Assembly: GCA_937931785.1 (NCBI GenBank)
Contig: CALHAX010000129.1
Location: 1 to 37,639, forward strand
Source: an uncultured Hyphomicrobiaceae bacterium
GTDB taxonomy: Bacteria > Pseudomonadota > Alphaproteobacteria > Rhizobiales > CALHAX01
Length of the DNA stretch: 37,639 bases
Direction of reading: 5' to 3'
Shown: one piece after another, positions 17,481-26,494 of the stretch
Layout of the letters: every line of letters begins with the position of its first letter
Position numbering within the stretch: the stretch's first letter is position 1
Position numbers and translations under genes: made by a program
The notes under the pieces: generated by a model
The model's database searches: none
Told to the model about the DNA's origin: nothing
Seen by the model: the letters and a program-made list of their open reading frames with translations, nothing else

Positions 17481-18383
17481 GTGAGCGAACCCGTTTTCCT
17501 GATCAGAATGGACTGCCTCGATATGACAATTGCGTCCTCGCGAAGTGTCGCTGCCGTTTTACGCCCAGAACGGTCCTGCAGCATGGTTTTTACGCTGTTG
17601 CTCGCCACATGGGTTCTAATGTTCACCTGGCAACCGAGCTTGGGCGCTGACGGTGAGGTGCATCCAACCAGTTTCATCGCTCCACTGGAACGTGACCGCC
17701 CGTATCGCCTCGTCGTGATAGGTGATTCCGTTGGCGCCAACCTCGCCGATGGTTTGCGATGGACATTCCGCAGAGGGCGCAATGTCAAGGTTCGCAAGCA
17801 GACAAAAGCTGGCACAGGGTTCGTACGAACGGATGTTTACAACTGGCAGCGCGTTATTCGCCGTCTCGCACGCCGCCGAAAGGCCGATATTATCGTCATG
17901 CTGATCGGTGGAAACGACCGGCAGGATATGCGTGTGCGAGGACGCCGCCACGAGCGGTTCAGCAAATCCTGGCGGATCGAGTATGTGAAACGACTTGAGA
18001 CGGCAGCCCGTATGCTCCGAAAGAGCGGCGCAGCAGTATACTGGGTTGGCTTGCCGAACGTGCGCTCCCGGCGCATGTCACGCGACTACACCCGCTTCAA
18101 CGCGGACTACGAGCGCGTATCGCAGAGGTACGGATTGAAATACATCGATATTCGGCACCTGTTTGTCACGCGAAACGGTGGCTACAGCGATTACGGGAAG
18201 AACCTGGATGGACGCCGCGTGCGATTGCGCGACCGTGACGGGATTCACATGAGTAACTCCGGGTCCAAGCTCCTCGGGCGCTACATTGCAGACCACATTG
18301 AGAACGACATGCCTCGAAAAGGCAATCGAAGTGCAAATGCCGGGAGCACAACACGTTTCGTTCGAAAGCGTATCTCTCAATAG
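17481..18383 (+). CDS. SGNH/GDSL hydrolase family protein (DUF459-like)
   Basis: A protein of about 300 residues with an N-terminal signal peptide or anchor (MVFTLLLATWVLMFTW, residues 35-50) and a periplasmic SGNH domain. Block I is LVVIGDSVGANLADG (Ser83), block III IIVMLIGGNDRQDM (Asn145) and block V DRDGIHMSNSGSKLLG (Asp253/His256), so the catalytic set is complete. Between a flippase and an MBOAT acyltransferase, the likely role is adding or removing O-acyl groups on exported polysaccharide, as in alginate-type systems. The start is uncertain: GTG 17481 has no good ribosome-binding site, and ATGs at 17508, 17523 and 17583 also keep the domain. It is rich in Arg and Lys. Confidence 0.85.
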   Translation: MSEPVFLIRMDCLDMTIASSRSVAAVLRPERSCSMVFTLLLATWVLMFTWQPSLGADGEVHPTSFIAPLERDRPYRLVVIGDSVGANLADGLRWTFRRGRNVKVRKQTKAGTGFVRTDVYNWQRVIRRLARRRKADIIVMLIGGNDRQDMRVRGRRHERFSKSWRIEYVKRLETAARMLRKSGAAVYWVGLPNVRSRRMSRDYTRFNADYERVSQRYGLKYIDIRHLFVTRNGGYSDYGKNLDGRRVRLRDRDGIHMSNSGSKLLGRYIADHIENDMPRKGNRSANAGSTTRFVRKRISQ

Positions 18384-18525
18384 TGCTCCTCGCGCAATGA
18401 CATATGGTTTTCCGAATAATCCGTGGCATGAATGTTGCTCCGCGTTAGGATCTTATTAACGACGGAAGCACGCGGCTTGGTAGCGCCGTAGTTACCGGCG
18501 CATGAAGTCAGGACGATACCGCGAT

Positions 18526-20001
18526 ATGCTTTTCCCAACGCTGGAATTCGGATTGTTCTTCATGTTGGTCTTCGGCATCAGCTGGACGCTGTCCGATCGT
18601 CTTGATCTGCGCAAACTGTTCCTGCTTGGAGTCAGTTACTTTTTCTATGGATTCTGGGACTGGCGGTTCCTGGCACTTCTTTTCGCAAGTTCGTGCATCA
18701 ACTACCTTGCCGGACTGGCCTTGTCATACGAGCGCCGTTCCGCCGGACGGAAATGGATCGTTGCCACTGCCATCGTCGCAAACCTCGCGATACTTGGGTT
18801 CTTCAAATATTTTGGCTTTTTCGTTACGTCGATTTCGGAAGTGCTGGTCGCTGTCGGTTTGGCACGCGACATCCCGCTCTTGAACATCATCCTTCCGATC
18901 GGCATCTCGTTCTTCACATTCCAGGGCATCTCCTATGTTATCGATATCTATCGCGATGATATCAAACCGGTACGCAATCCGCTGGACCTGTTCCTCTATA
19001 TTTCCTTCTTCCCGCAACTGGTAGCTGGTCCGATCGTCCGCGCATCAGATTTTCTTCCGCAGCTGAACGTACGCCCGAAGCTGACCAGCGAAACCGTATC
19101 CTTTGGCTTTCTCCTGATACTGGTCGGCTTGTTCAAAAAAGTTGTGGTGGCGAGTTATCTTGCGACGGAAATCGTCGATGATGTGTTCTCCATGCCGGAC
19201 GCTTATTCCAGTCTCGACCTCTACTTCGCCGCACACGCCTTCGTCGTGCAAATCTATTGCGATTTCTCAGGTTACAGCGATATCGCCATCGGTGTTGCCG
19301 CTCTGCTCGGATACACCTTCAAGAAGAACTTTGATCGCCCCCTCAGCGCCTCATCACTCCAGGAACTCTGGCAACGCTGGCACATCTCATTGACGAGTTG
19401 GCTGCGTGATTACCTTTATCGCCCGTTGAAAGGGGCGAAACGCGGCAAGTCGCATATGTACCGCAACCTCGTCATCACAATGATGGTTGCAGGACTGTGG
19501 CATGGTGCGGCCTGGACGTTCATCATCTGGGGCACGCTTCAGGGCTTGATGCTTATCGGCGAGCGGTGGCTCAAGGGCGAAGTGCGCCAGCAGCAACGCG
19601 ATGCGGACGAGAACGCTGTGCCGATGTCCGAGCGCTCCCCTCTCTTGCGCGCTGCGGCTCAGGTCTCGCGCATTCCGATGTTCGGGTGGATTGTGACGTT
19701 GAACGCGTTCGCGCTCACTTCCGTGTTCTTTCGGGCTGCTGACCTCTCCACAGTCAGTGCATATTTTTACGGCTTGCTGCAGTTCACAATGTCTCCAGAG
19801 GTTTTCACCCCCTTCGTGGCAATCCTGATCTTCGGCAGTATCGCCGCACAGTTCAGATCGCCGGAGACGCTCGTGCAGTACGCAAGAACGCTTCGGAAGC
19901 TTAAACCAATGACTGCCGGCGTGTTTATGGGGCTCGCTTTGCTGACCATTGAAATGATCGGCCCGGACGGCGTTGCTCCCTTCATCTACTTTCAGTTCTG
20001 A
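18526..20001 (+). CDS. MBOAT family O-acyltransferase (AlgI-like)
   Basis: A 491-residue polytopic membrane protein of the AlgI branch of MBOAT. It starts MLFPTLEFGLFFMLVFG, the usual opening of the family, then has NIILPIGISFFTFQGISYVI, YISFFPQLVAGPIVRASDFL, the FSGYSDIAIGVAALLGY segment, LWQRWHISLTSWLRDYLY and the catalytic-His region VAGLWHGAAWTFIIWG (His326). AlgI passes acetyl groups from the cytoplasm to a periplasmic acceptor or acyltransferase. ATG 18526 fits family starts better than ATG 18502, which would add 8 residues. The gap from the SGNH gene (about 140 bp) may hold a promoter, though none is evident. A small membrane-protein gene follows after 8 bp. Confidence 0.92.
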   Translation: MLFPTLEFGLFFMLVFGISWTLSDRLDLRKLFLLGVSYFFYGFWDWRFLALLFASSCINYLAGLALSYERRSAGRKWIVATAIVANLAILGFFKYFGFFVTSISEVLVAVGLARDIPLLNIILPIGISFFTFQGISYVIDIYRDDIKPVRNPLDLFLYISFFPQLVAGPIVRASDFLPQLNVRPKLTSETVSFGFLLILVGLFKKVVVASYLATEIVDDVFSMPDAYSSLDLYFAAHAFVVQIYCDFSGYSDIAIGVAALLGYTFKKNFDRPLSASSLQELWQRWHISLTSWLRDYLYRPLKGAKRGKSHMYRNLVITMMVAGLWHGAAWTFIIWGTLQGLMLIGERWLKGEVRQQQRDADENAVPMSERSPLLRAAAQVSRIPMFGWIVTLNAFALTSVFFRAADLSTVSAYFYGLLQFTMSPEVFTPFVAILIFGSIAAQFRSPETLVQYARTLRKLKPMTAGVFMGLALLTIEMIGPDGVAPFIYFQF

Positions 20002-20009
20002 GGCCTGTC

Positions 20010-20384
20010 ATGATCACCAGCGATCCATTCGAAACTGACGACGTTGCAAGCCTGAAAGAGCGCAAGGAAACCGAGGAAACTCTCGCGTCCGTCCGCCATG
20101 CAGGTATAGCGATGGTTGTCGCAGCTGCAGTGCTCCTGACTTTCAATTCGGCAGGGTTGCAAACATGGACCCGCAATCTTGATGGGAATACCATGACGGA
20201 TCGCTGGGTGACGGAGGCCGACAACTGGCACAACCTGATGGCGCGTCTCGGATTCGCAGGGCCAAAAGATGCAGTTCAAACGGCCATTGCCGAAATTCGT
20301 GAAATCGAATGGCCCGGTGGTGTCGATGCAGCACACGCAGATGAAGTTGATTTGGATGACGAGGTCGATGTTGACGCGCAATAG
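20010..20384 (+). CDS. Small single-pass membrane protein next to MBOAT, unknown function
   Basis: A 124-residue protein that I do not recognise. The N-terminal 30 residues are charged (KERKETEETL), residues 32-48 form one membrane helix (IAMVVAAAVLLTFNSAG), and the remainder is probably periplasmic, ending in a strongly acidic tail (DEVDLDDEVDVDAQ). It starts 8 bp after the MBOAT stop and is followed by a plus-strand terminator, so it is the last gene of the cassette. Topology and position suggest an accessory subunit for periplasmic acyl transfer; that is inference from context only. Confidence 0.7.
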   Translation: MITSDPFETDDVASLKERKETEETLASVRHAGIAMVVAAAVLLTFNSAGLQTWTRNLDGNTMTDRWVTEADNWHNLMARLGFAGPKDAVQTAIAEIREIEWPGGVDAAHADEVDLDDEVDVDAQ

Positions 20385-20425
20385 GCACGACGCCAGTTTT
20401 GTCGGTGTTTGTATCAAAAACAAAA

Positions 20426-20459
20426 AAGCAGCCCGGGACGTTCCCGTCCGGGGCTGCTT
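20426..20459 (-). terminator. Rho-independent terminator of the glnB-glnA unit
   Basis: A 15-bp stem (20426-20440 with 20445-20459, one mismatch) closes a TTCC loop. On the minus strand it is followed by a T-rich run (complement of the A tract 20415-20427), which fits intrinsic termination of transcription coming from glnA. Confidence 0.85.
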
Positions 20460-20479
20460 GTCGTCGTAATATCAGTGAA

Positions 20480-20510
20480 TTACACCGAGTAGTACATATC
20501 GAATTCAACC
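20480..20510 (-). repeat. Second copy of the glnA 3' end (displaced fragment)
   Basis: This 31-bp stretch is 29/31 identical to the true end of glnA (20563-20593), including a 24-bp exact match. Read on the minus strand it encodes VEFDMYYSV and a stop codon, exactly the GlnA C-terminus. Its two differences fall at third codon positions (TCG for TCT, GTG for GTC) and are silent. It has no start or upstream coding sequence of its own. It lies between the real glnA stop and the terminator. Confidence 0.9.
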
Positions 20511-20512
20511 AA

Positions 20513-20541
20513 GGCGTCCCGTTATGGGCGCCCTGGTTTTT
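20513..20541 (+). terminator. Candidate terminator of the polysaccharide cassette
   Basis: GGCGTCC (20513-20519) pairs with GGGCGCC (20526-20532) over 7 bp with one G-T wobble, loop CGTTAT, followed by CTGG and TTTTT (20537-20541). The orientation suits transcription from the 20010-20384 gene. It lies inside the 52 bp between the two glnA-end copies. Confidence 0.6.
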
Positions 20542-20562
20542 CCGTGAGCCGTCACTCTACCG

Positions 20563-20593
20563 TTAGACAGAGTAGTACATATCGAATTCAACC
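20563..20593 (-). repeat. Genuine glnA 3' end, partner copy of the direct repeat
   Basis: These are the last codons and TAA of glnA, repeated in the same orientation at 20480-20510 with two silent differences. See the glnA entry and the displaced copy. Confidence 0.9.
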
Positions 20594-21972
20594 GGATGTG
20601 GAGTCATCTCGAAGCGTTCGACTTCTTCCATTTTCAACTCGATGTAACCGTCGATCTGGTCGTCGGTGAAGACGTTACCTTTCTTGAGGTAATCGCGGTC
20701 CTCATCGAGACACTTCATGGCCTCACGTAGCGAGCCGCAAACCGTTGGGATTGCAGACAGCTCTTCCGGTGGAAGCGCGTAAAGGTCCTTGTCCATCGGC
20801 TCGCCCGGATGGATCTTGTTCTCGATGCCGTCAAGGCCGGCCATAAGCATGGCCGCAAACGCCAGGTACGGGTTCGCGGTTGGATCCGGGAAGCGGACTT
20901 CCATGCGCTTGCCCTTCGGGTTCGACACATAAGGAATACGGCAGGATGCGGATCGGTTGCGTGCCGAGTACGCCAGCAGAACCGGCGCTTCGTAGCCCGG
21001 CACCAGACGCTTGTACGAGTTTGTCGACGGGTTCGTGAAGCCGTTCAGCGATTTGGCGTGTTTCAGGATGCCACCGATGTAGTGCAGGCAAGTCTCTGAC
21101 AAATCGGCATACTGGTTACCTGCAAAAATTGCGTCACCATCCTTGAAGATCGACTGGTGCACGTGCATGCCCGTACCGTTGTCACCAAACACCGGTTTCG
21201 GCATGAACGTTGCGGATTTGCCGTAAGCCTGCGCCACGTTGTGAACCACATACTTGTAGATCTGCAGGTGGTCGGCAATTTTCGTCAGCGAACCGAACTT
21301 GATACCAAGCTCGTGCTGCGCGGCAGCGACTTCGTGGTGATGTTTTTCCACTGTCACGCCCATTTCCGTCATGACGGACAGCATCTCGGAGCGGATGTCC
21401 TGGCAACTGTCCACAGGTGGTACGGGGAAATATCCGCCCTTCGTGCGTGGCCGGTGGCCGAGATTGCCCATCTCGTACTGCGTATCCATGTTGGACGGCA
21501 GTTCGGAGGAGTCGAGGCGGAAAGACGTGTTGTAAGGTTCGGATGAAAACCGAACGTCGTCGAAAATGAAGAATTCAGCTTCTGGTCCAAAAAACGCTGT
21601 GTCGCCAATGCCGGTTTGCTTGAGATAAGCTTCCGCCTTGCGTGCGACACCGCGAGGGTCGCGCTCATACAACTCACCCGTGCCTGGTTCGACGATATCA
21701 CAGAAGATCGCCATCGTTGTCTGGGCGAAGAAAGGGTCGAGGTGTGCTGAATCCGGATCGGGCATCAGAGTCATGTCGGACTGGTCGATGTCCTTCCAGC
21801 CTGCGATCGACGATCCGTCGAACATCATGCCGTCCGAGAACATGTCGTCGTCCACCGTGATGATGTCCTGCGTGACATGCTGAACCTTGCCGCGTGGATC
21901 TGTAAACCGCAGATCAACGAACTTCACATCGTTGTCCTTGATCATCTTCATGACATTGCTTGCGTCAGCCAT
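20563..21972 (-). CDS. glnA: Glutamine synthetase type I
   Basis: A 469-residue enzyme of standard GS-I length that joins ammonia and glutamate using ATP; it acts as a cytoplasmic dodecamer. Landmarks are [30 protein letters not shown] (metal ligands), [32 protein letters not shown] and SASCRIP. The adenylylation site is Tyr398 in [10 protein letters not shown], so activity is likely controlled by GlnE. The ATG at 21972 has GGGGAG 5 bp upstream. PII (glnB) is encoded 175 bp upstream on the same strand, the usual alphaproteobacterial order, with a shared sigma-54 promoter; the gap leaves room for a separate glnA promoter. A second copy of its last codons lies downstream. Confidence 0.98.
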   Translation of the reverse strand: MADASNVMKMIKDNDVKFVDLRFTDPRGKVQHVTQDIITVDDDMFSDGMMFDGSSIAGWKDIDQSDMTLMPDPDSAHLDPFFAQTTMAIFCDIVEPGTGELYERDPRGVARKAEAYLKQTGIGDTAFFGPEAEFFIFDDVRFSSEPYNTSFRLDSSELPSNMDTQYEMGNLGHRPRTKGGYFPVPPVDSCQDIRSEMLSVMTEMGVTVEKHHHEVAAAQHELGIKFGSLTKIADHLQIYKYVVHNVAQAYGKSATFMPKPVFGDNGTGMHVHQSIFKDGDAIFAGNQYADLSETCLHYIGGILKHAKSLNGFTNPSTNSYKRLVPGYEAPVLLAYSARNRSASCRIPYVSNPKGKRMEVRFPDPTANPYLAFAAMLMAGLDGIENKIHPGEPMDKDLYALPPEELSAIPTVCGSLREAMKCLDEDRDYLKKGNVFTDDQIDGYIELKMEEVERFEMTPHPVEFDMYYSV

Positions 21973-22147
21973 TTGAACTCCCCTGTGGATTGGCTTTCAG
22001 TTTTGTATGAGATTGTCCGCATTCGTTCTGCGGGCGCAGTTATTACGACTTTGCGCGATTTGCCGCCGGGTCTATCAGTCTTGTGGAGTCACACCAACTG
22101 TGTTCGGCAACCTGGGCGCGCTTGTTGTGGATTGTCTTGGAACGGCG

Positions 22148-22546
<399 letters not shown>

Positions 22547-22548
22547 TT

Positions 22549-22564
22549 AGCATTGCTTGTGCCA
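22549..22564 (-). promoter_or_regulatory. Sigma-54 promoter of glnB-glnA
   Basis: On the minus strand the site reads TGGCACAAGCAATGCT, with the invariant GG (-24) and GC (-12) exactly 10 bp apart and close agreement with TGGCACGNNNNTTGCW. Transcription would start near 22538, giving a leader of about 50 bases before the glnB ATG. Nitrogen-limited expression through RpoN is the expected behaviour of glnB-glnA. Confidence 0.85.
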
Positions 22565-22669
22565 AGTCGTTAACGGTGAAATAAACACATATATATCAAT
22601 GCCTTATTTCAAGTCTGCGCAATTCAACGCCATCAGAAAGTGGTGTCGATGACTAGAAAGCAATCAAAG

Positions 22670-22686
22670 TGCACAAAAATTATGCA
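22670..22686. promoter_or_regulatory. Possible NtrC enhancer site
   Basis: TGCACAAAAATTATGCA is an imperfect 6-5-6 dyad resembling the NtrC consensus TGCACY-N5-RGTGCA (first half 5/6, second half 4/6). It lies about 130-150 bp upstream of the predicted glnB transcription start, a typical distance for an NtrC enhancer, and overlaps the start of the divergent GNAT gene. It is a single weak match. Confidence 0.4.
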
Positions 22687-23251
22687 ACTCACGATTGAGA
22701 CGCCCCGCCTTCTTCTACGGCCAAATACATTGAATGACTGGGATATCGGAATCCAGGTTCTCTCAGATCCTGAAGTCATGCGTTACGTCGGCGCCCCCCT
22801 GTCTCCCGAAGATGTTCGAAAGCACATGCCGACGTTCATCCGTCGCAGTGCAGGTGGTGCCATCGGGATCTGGATTGCAGAGCACAGGGCGACCGGCGAG
22901 AAGATCGGGGATGGTATTCTGTTGCCGCTTCCCATCGAAGCAGATGACACAGAGTGGGAACTCATGGGGGGCGATGAGATGCCGGATCGGGACATCGAGG
23001 TTGGGTACCTGCTCAAACCATCAGCGTGGGGCCACGGATATGCCTCGGAGATCTGCGCAGCGCTCATCGATTTTGGGTTTGAGAACACGAACCTCGAAGA
23101 GATTGTTGCAGTCACGGACCCGGACAACGGAGCGTCCAGGCGCGTTCTGATCAAGTGCGGCCTGATCAACCACGGTATGCGTCGTGCGTATGGTGGCGAA
23201 ACGACAGACTTCCGCATCAGTCGTGCAGCCTGGGAGCGCAATCAGTCGTGA
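22682..23251 (+). CDS. GNAT family N-acetyltransferase (RimJ/RimL-like)
   Basis: A 189-residue acetyltransferase. It opens QLTIETPRLLLRPNTLNDWD, has EVGYLLKPSAWGHGYASEI (the acetyl-CoA pyrophosphate loop, here WGHGYA) and EEIVAVTDPDNGASRRVLIKCG, all standard for the RimJ/RimL subgroup. ATG 22682 matches the family start; ATG 22649 or GTG 22640 would add a non-conserved leader, and none has a strong ribosome-binding site. Its stop overlaps the start of the NAD(P)HX repair gene by 4 bp (GTGA). The substrate (a protein N-terminus or a small amine) is unknown. Confidence 0.88.
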   Translation: MQLTIETPRLLLRPNTLNDWDIGIQVLSDPEVMRYVGAPLSPEDVRKHMPTFIRRSAGGAIGIWIAEHRATGEKIGDGILLPLPIEADDTEWELMGGDEMPDRDIEVGYLLKPSAWGHGYASEICAALIDFGFENTNLEEIVAVTDPDNGASRRVLIKCGLINHGMRRAYGGETTDFRISRAAWERNQS

Positions 23252-24747
23252 CGTATAGCCATGATGCCTTTCCTATCGAAATTCTTCTGCCGCGTCAGAT
23301 GGCGGAGGCGGATCGTTTGACAATCGAAGCGGGCGCGCCCGGCATCGAGCTCATGGAACGCGCGGGCGCGGCCGTCGCACACGAAGCCGCCGACATGCTG
23401 CCGGACTATGGTCGTGTCCTCGTGGTATGCGGACCCGGTAACAACGGTGGTGATGGATATGTTGCGGCGCGCTTGCTGGAACAAAGCGCGTATCGCGTCA
23501 CGGTAGCAGCACTTGATCCCGACAAGCCCTTGAAGGGGGATGCCGCGCTTGCTGCTGCGCGCTGGAACGGCGCGGTTACTGCGATGATCGAGACCAACGT
23601 CGCGCAATTCAATCTGATCATCGATGCTGTTTTCGGCACAGGGATAACCGGCAAGCTCGTCGGTCCTGCCGCGGACTGCATCAACATGATCAATGGGGCT
23701 GGTATTCCGGTACTCGCAGTGGATGGGCCAAGCGGTTACGACCTCGCGGACGGAACTACAACTGAACCGTTTATCCGGGCAGCACGCACCGTCACGTTTT
23801 TTCGTCTCAAACCTGGACATCTCCTACAGCCTGACAACCCCTGCGGTGAAATCAAACTCCACCAGATCGGTATTTCGCCAGACGTCTTGCGTCATGTCTG
23901 GAACCGGGACGGCACAATATCCCTGAATGATCCGAAAGTCTGGCGCGACGGGTTTCCAATACCGTCCGCGAATGGACACAAATATACCCGCGGCCATGCC
24001 GTTGTTGTGTCTGGAAAAGCGAGTGCGACCGGGGCAGCCCGTCTTGGTGCACGTGGCGCTCTGCGCGTTGGTGCGGGGCTCGTTACTGTCGCAAGTCCAC
24101 CTGATGCTGTCCTCGTGAATGCTGCGCATCTCACGGCGATCATGTTGCAGAAGTTCCGTGGAGCGGAAGGGTTGTCTGACCTCCTCGCAGACAAGAGGAA
24201 AAATGCAGTCCTGATCGGTCCTGGAGCTGGCGTGAACGATGACACGAAAGCCAACGTCCTGATGTGTCTCGGATCATCTGCGCACGTTGTGCTGGATGCG
24301 GACGCATTAATGTCGTTCGTCGATACACAACAGGAACTCTACGACGCCATCTCTGCAAAGATATATGGCGCAGTCGTTCTCACGCCACATGCTGGCGAGT
24401 TCAAACGCTTCTTTGAGGACGACGGTCACGACAGTCCTGCGAAAGTTCGCATGCAAGCTCGGAGCATGAGGTGCGTGGTCGTTGCAAAGGGGCCGAGTAC
24501 AATCATTGGCGCACCGGACGGTCGCATCGCCATAAACACGAACGCCCCACCAACCCTCGCCACTGCTGGCTCGGGGGATGTTCTCGCCGGCTTCATAACG
24601 GGATTACTTGCGCAAGGCATGTCTGCTTTCGAAGCCTCCTGCGCGGCCGTCTGGCTCCACGGCGCATGCGCCAAAGCATTCGGTCCGGGTTTGATCGCGG
24701 AAGATTTGCCGGAAATACTGCCGCAGGTGTTGCGCACGTTCGACTGA
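23248..24747 (+). CDS. nnrE/nnrD: Bifunctional NAD(P)HX epimerase / ADP-dependent NAD(P)HX dehydratase
   Basis: A 499-residue fused repair enzyme. The N-terminal YjeF_N epimerase domain (residues 1-215) contains VVCGPGNNGGDGYVAARLL, DAVFGTGITGKL and AVDGPSGYDL. The C-terminal dehydratase domain (about 225-495) contains RGHAVVVSGKASATGAARLG, ARGALRVGAGLVTVA, IGPGAGV, LTPHAGEFKRFF and TAGSGDVLAGFITGLLAQG. It restores hydrated NADH/NADPH. The GTG at 23248 overlaps the GNAT stop; earlier in-frame codons lie inside that gene and are not conserved. Linkage to glnB-glnA is common in alphaproteobacteria. Confidence 0.95.
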   Translation: MTYSHDAFPIEILLPRQMAEADRLTIEAGAPGIELMERAGAAVAHEAADMLPDYGRVLVVCGPGNNGGDGYVAARLLEQSAYRVTVAALDPDKPLKGDAALAAARWNGAVTAMIETNVAQFNLIIDAVFGTGITGKLVGPAADCINMINGAGIPVLAVDGPSGYDLADGTTTEPFIRAARTVTFFRLKPGHLLQPDNPCGEIKLHQIGISPDVLRHVWNRDGTISLNDPKVWRDGFPIPSANGHKYTRGHAVVVSGKASATGAARLGARGALRVGAGLVTVASPPDAVLVNAAHLTAIMLQKFRGAEGLSDLLADKRKNAVLIGPGAGVNDDTKANVLMCLGSSAHVVLDADALMSFVDTQQELYDAISAKIYGAVVLTPHAGEFKRFFEDDGHDSPAKVRMQARSMRCVVVAKGPSTIIGAPDGRIAINTNAPPTLATAGSGDVLAGFITGLLAQGMSAFEASCAAVWLHGACAKAFGPGLIAEDLPEILPQVLRTFD

Positions 24748-24772
24748 CGGCTTTGAGCGTCGAGCAAGCACG

Positions 24773-25333
24773 TCACCCACGCCCCTTGCTCACCGCGTTC
24801 ATCCGGGACTCAGCTTCGAGAAACGCTGTAATATCGTCCCGCATAGACGGTTGTTCGCCGCCGAGTCCGGTTAACGCGAACAACTCATCTATTGTGATAA
24901 ACCGGCGTCCGGCGTGGTCATAGATTCCAGCCTTGATCAGGGCAACGGCAGCCAACTGACCATCACGCTTCCCACCGTCAAAAACAAAACGATGCTCGAA
25001 GAACAGTTGCGTATCGAGCCAGCCGACAATGCGGCTTTCAAGTCTGAATTTCTGCCAGCACCGCATTTCGCGCACGAAACGAGCGGTCGCGGTGGTCGCA
25101 ACCGGAACCCATTTGTTCTTCAGCACGATCTTCAGCAGACCGCAACGCGCGGTCCAGTCCATGCGTCCGAGATCCATGAGCGTCAGGTAACGCCCGTTGT
25201 TCATATGCAAGCTGGTGTCGAGATCATTTGGCCAGACGCGCAGGTTCAGTTGCGAAACATCTTTCGTGTGCGTGAGCGCCGCGCCGCGCCATGCAGCGAG
25301 CAGCACGCGGATCAGGCGAAACCAGAGGTTCAT
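24773..25333 (-). CDS. Thioesterase-like hot-dog fold protein
   Basis: A 186-residue protein of the 4HBT_2/acyl-CoA thioesterase group. The hot-dog signature is RVWPNDLDTSLHMNNGRYLT with LMDLGRMDW on the following helix, then WVPVATTATARFVREMRCWQ and FEHRFVFDGG. Asp of NDLD and Asn-Asn of HMNNGRY are the usual catalytic and binding positions. A short hydrophobic, basic N-terminus (FRLIRVLLAAWRG) suggests membrane association. It is convergent with the NAD(P)HX gene (25 bp gap) and divergent from the tartrate dehydrogenase gene (96 bp). The substrate is unknown. Confidence 0.82.
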   Translation of the reverse strand: MNLWFRLIRVLLAAWRGAALTHTKDVSQLNLRVWPNDLDTSLHMNNGRYLTLMDLGRMDWTARCGLLKIVLKNKWVPVATTATARFVREMRCWQKFRLESRIVGWLDTQLFFEHRFVFDGGKRDGQLAAVALIKAGIYDHAGRRFITIDELFALTGLGGEQPSMRDDITAFLEAESRMNAVSKGRG

Positions 25334-25429
25334 GGGCGTGGTCCATCAGAGGTCTTGGTTCTTGTGCGCTGATACAGTAAGCACGCGGCACCGGACAGAG
25401 GCCAAACCGCACAGCGAGAAGGATGCCGC

Positions 25430-26494
25430 ATGACCACCTACAGGATTGCAACGATTGCCGGAGATGGCATCGGCAACGAGGTTGTGCCGGAAGGCATCAA
25501 GGTTCTGGAGGCGGTGGGGCGTAAGCACAACATCGAATATCAGTGGGACGCATTCGATTGGTCCTGCGAGCGTTATCACAAGATCGGTGCCATGATGCCG
25601 GACGATGCGCTGGATCAGATCCGTGGTCACGATGCGATCTATCTGGGCGCCGTTGGTTTCCCTGGCGTGCCTGATCACGTTTCACTCTGGGGCCTCCTTA
25701 TCCCGATCCGCCGGGAATTCCGCCAGTACATCAATCTGCGTCCGGTGCGATTGTTCGAGGGACTGAAGTCGCCATTGGTTGACCGCAAACCCGGTGAAAT
25801 CGACTACTGGATCGTACGCGAAAACAACGAGGGGGAATATTCCTCCATCGGCGGCCGTCTCTACGAGGGTACGGATGAGGAAGCGGCCTTCCAGCAATCT
25901 GTGTTCACCCGCAAGGGCACGGATCGTGCGATGAAATATGCGTTCGAGTTGGCCAGATCACTCGGGCGTGACAGCGTGACCTCAGCGACCAAATCCAATG
26001 GCATTTCGATCTCCATGCCGTACTGGGACGAGCGCTTTGCTGCAATGTCGAAAGCCTATCCGGATATCAAGACGCAACAATTCCACATTGATATCCTCGC
26101 CGCACATTTCGTGCAGCATCCGGACTGGTTCGATGTGGTTGTGGGGTCGATTCTCTTCGGTGATATCCTTTCCGATCTGGGTCCGGCAACGACGGGCACG
26201 ATCGCCATTGCACCGGGCGGCAACATCAATCCGGAACGGGACTTCCCATCCATGTTCGAACCGGTGCACGGATCGGCTCCGGATATTGCAGGGCAGGGGA
26301 TTGCGAACCCGATCGGTCAGATCTGGTCAGGCGCAATGATGCTGGATCACCTCGGGGAAGCAAGAGCAGCGGCAGAAATCGTGAGTGCGATTGAAACAGT
26401 CATCCGCGACGGCACGAGCCTGACACGGGATATGGGTGGGACCGCCAACTGCGCAGAACTGGGCGATGCGATTACTTCGATTGTTTCAGGCTGA
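25430..26494 (+). CDS. ttuC: Tartrate dehydrogenase/decarboxylase (D-malate dehydrogenase) family enzyme
   Basis: A 354-residue NAD- and metal-dependent dehydrogenase of the TtuC/YeaU branch. It begins YRIATIAGDGIGNEVVPEGI, carries WIVRENNEGEYSSIGGRLYE, the SATKSNGISISMPYWDE catalytic Lys region, GSILFGDILSDLGPAT and HGSAPDIAGQGIANPIG. These enzymes oxidise tartrate, D-malate or related 2-hydroxy acids. ATG 25430 has AGAAGGA upstream. It is a second member of the same fold as the dehydrogenase at 6452-7558 but of a clearly different subgroup. Its 3' end overlaps the convergent GH3 gene by 23 bp. D-malate activity cannot be separated from tartrate activity by sequence alone. Confidence 0.88.
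   Translation: MTTYRIATIAGDGIGNEVVPEGIKVLEAVGRKHNIEYQWDAFDWSCERYHKIGAMMPDDALDQIRGHDAIYLGAVGFPGVPDHVSLWGLLIPIRREFRQYINLRPVRLFEGLKSPLVDRKPGEIDYWIVRENNEGEYSSIGGRLYEGTDEEAAFQQSVFTRKGTDRAMKYAFELARSLGRDSVTSATKSNGISISMPYWDERFAAMSKAYPDIKTQQFHIDILAAHFVQHPDWFDVVVGSILFGDILSDLGPATTGTIAIAPGGNINPERDFPSMFEPVHGSAPDIAGQGIANPIGQIWSGAMMLDHLGEARAAAEIVSAIETVIRDGTSLTRDMGGTANCAELGDAITSIVSG

Noticed and set aside
17428-17484. A TTG-initiated 18-codon frame bridging the flippase stop and the SGNH start with overlaps on both sides
   Set aside because: It is too short, uses a weak start, has no ribosome-binding site and no recognisable similarity; the overlaps are probably coincidental.
18384-18525. Possible promoter or small RNA between the SGNH and MBOAT genes
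   Set aside because: No convincing -35/-10 pair, hairpin or conserved short frame could be found by eye.
20480-20541. Possible small gene encoding the duplicated GlnA C-terminus
   Set aside because: The frame has an in-frame stop a few codons upstream and no start codon, so only the fragment VEFDMYYSV is encoded.
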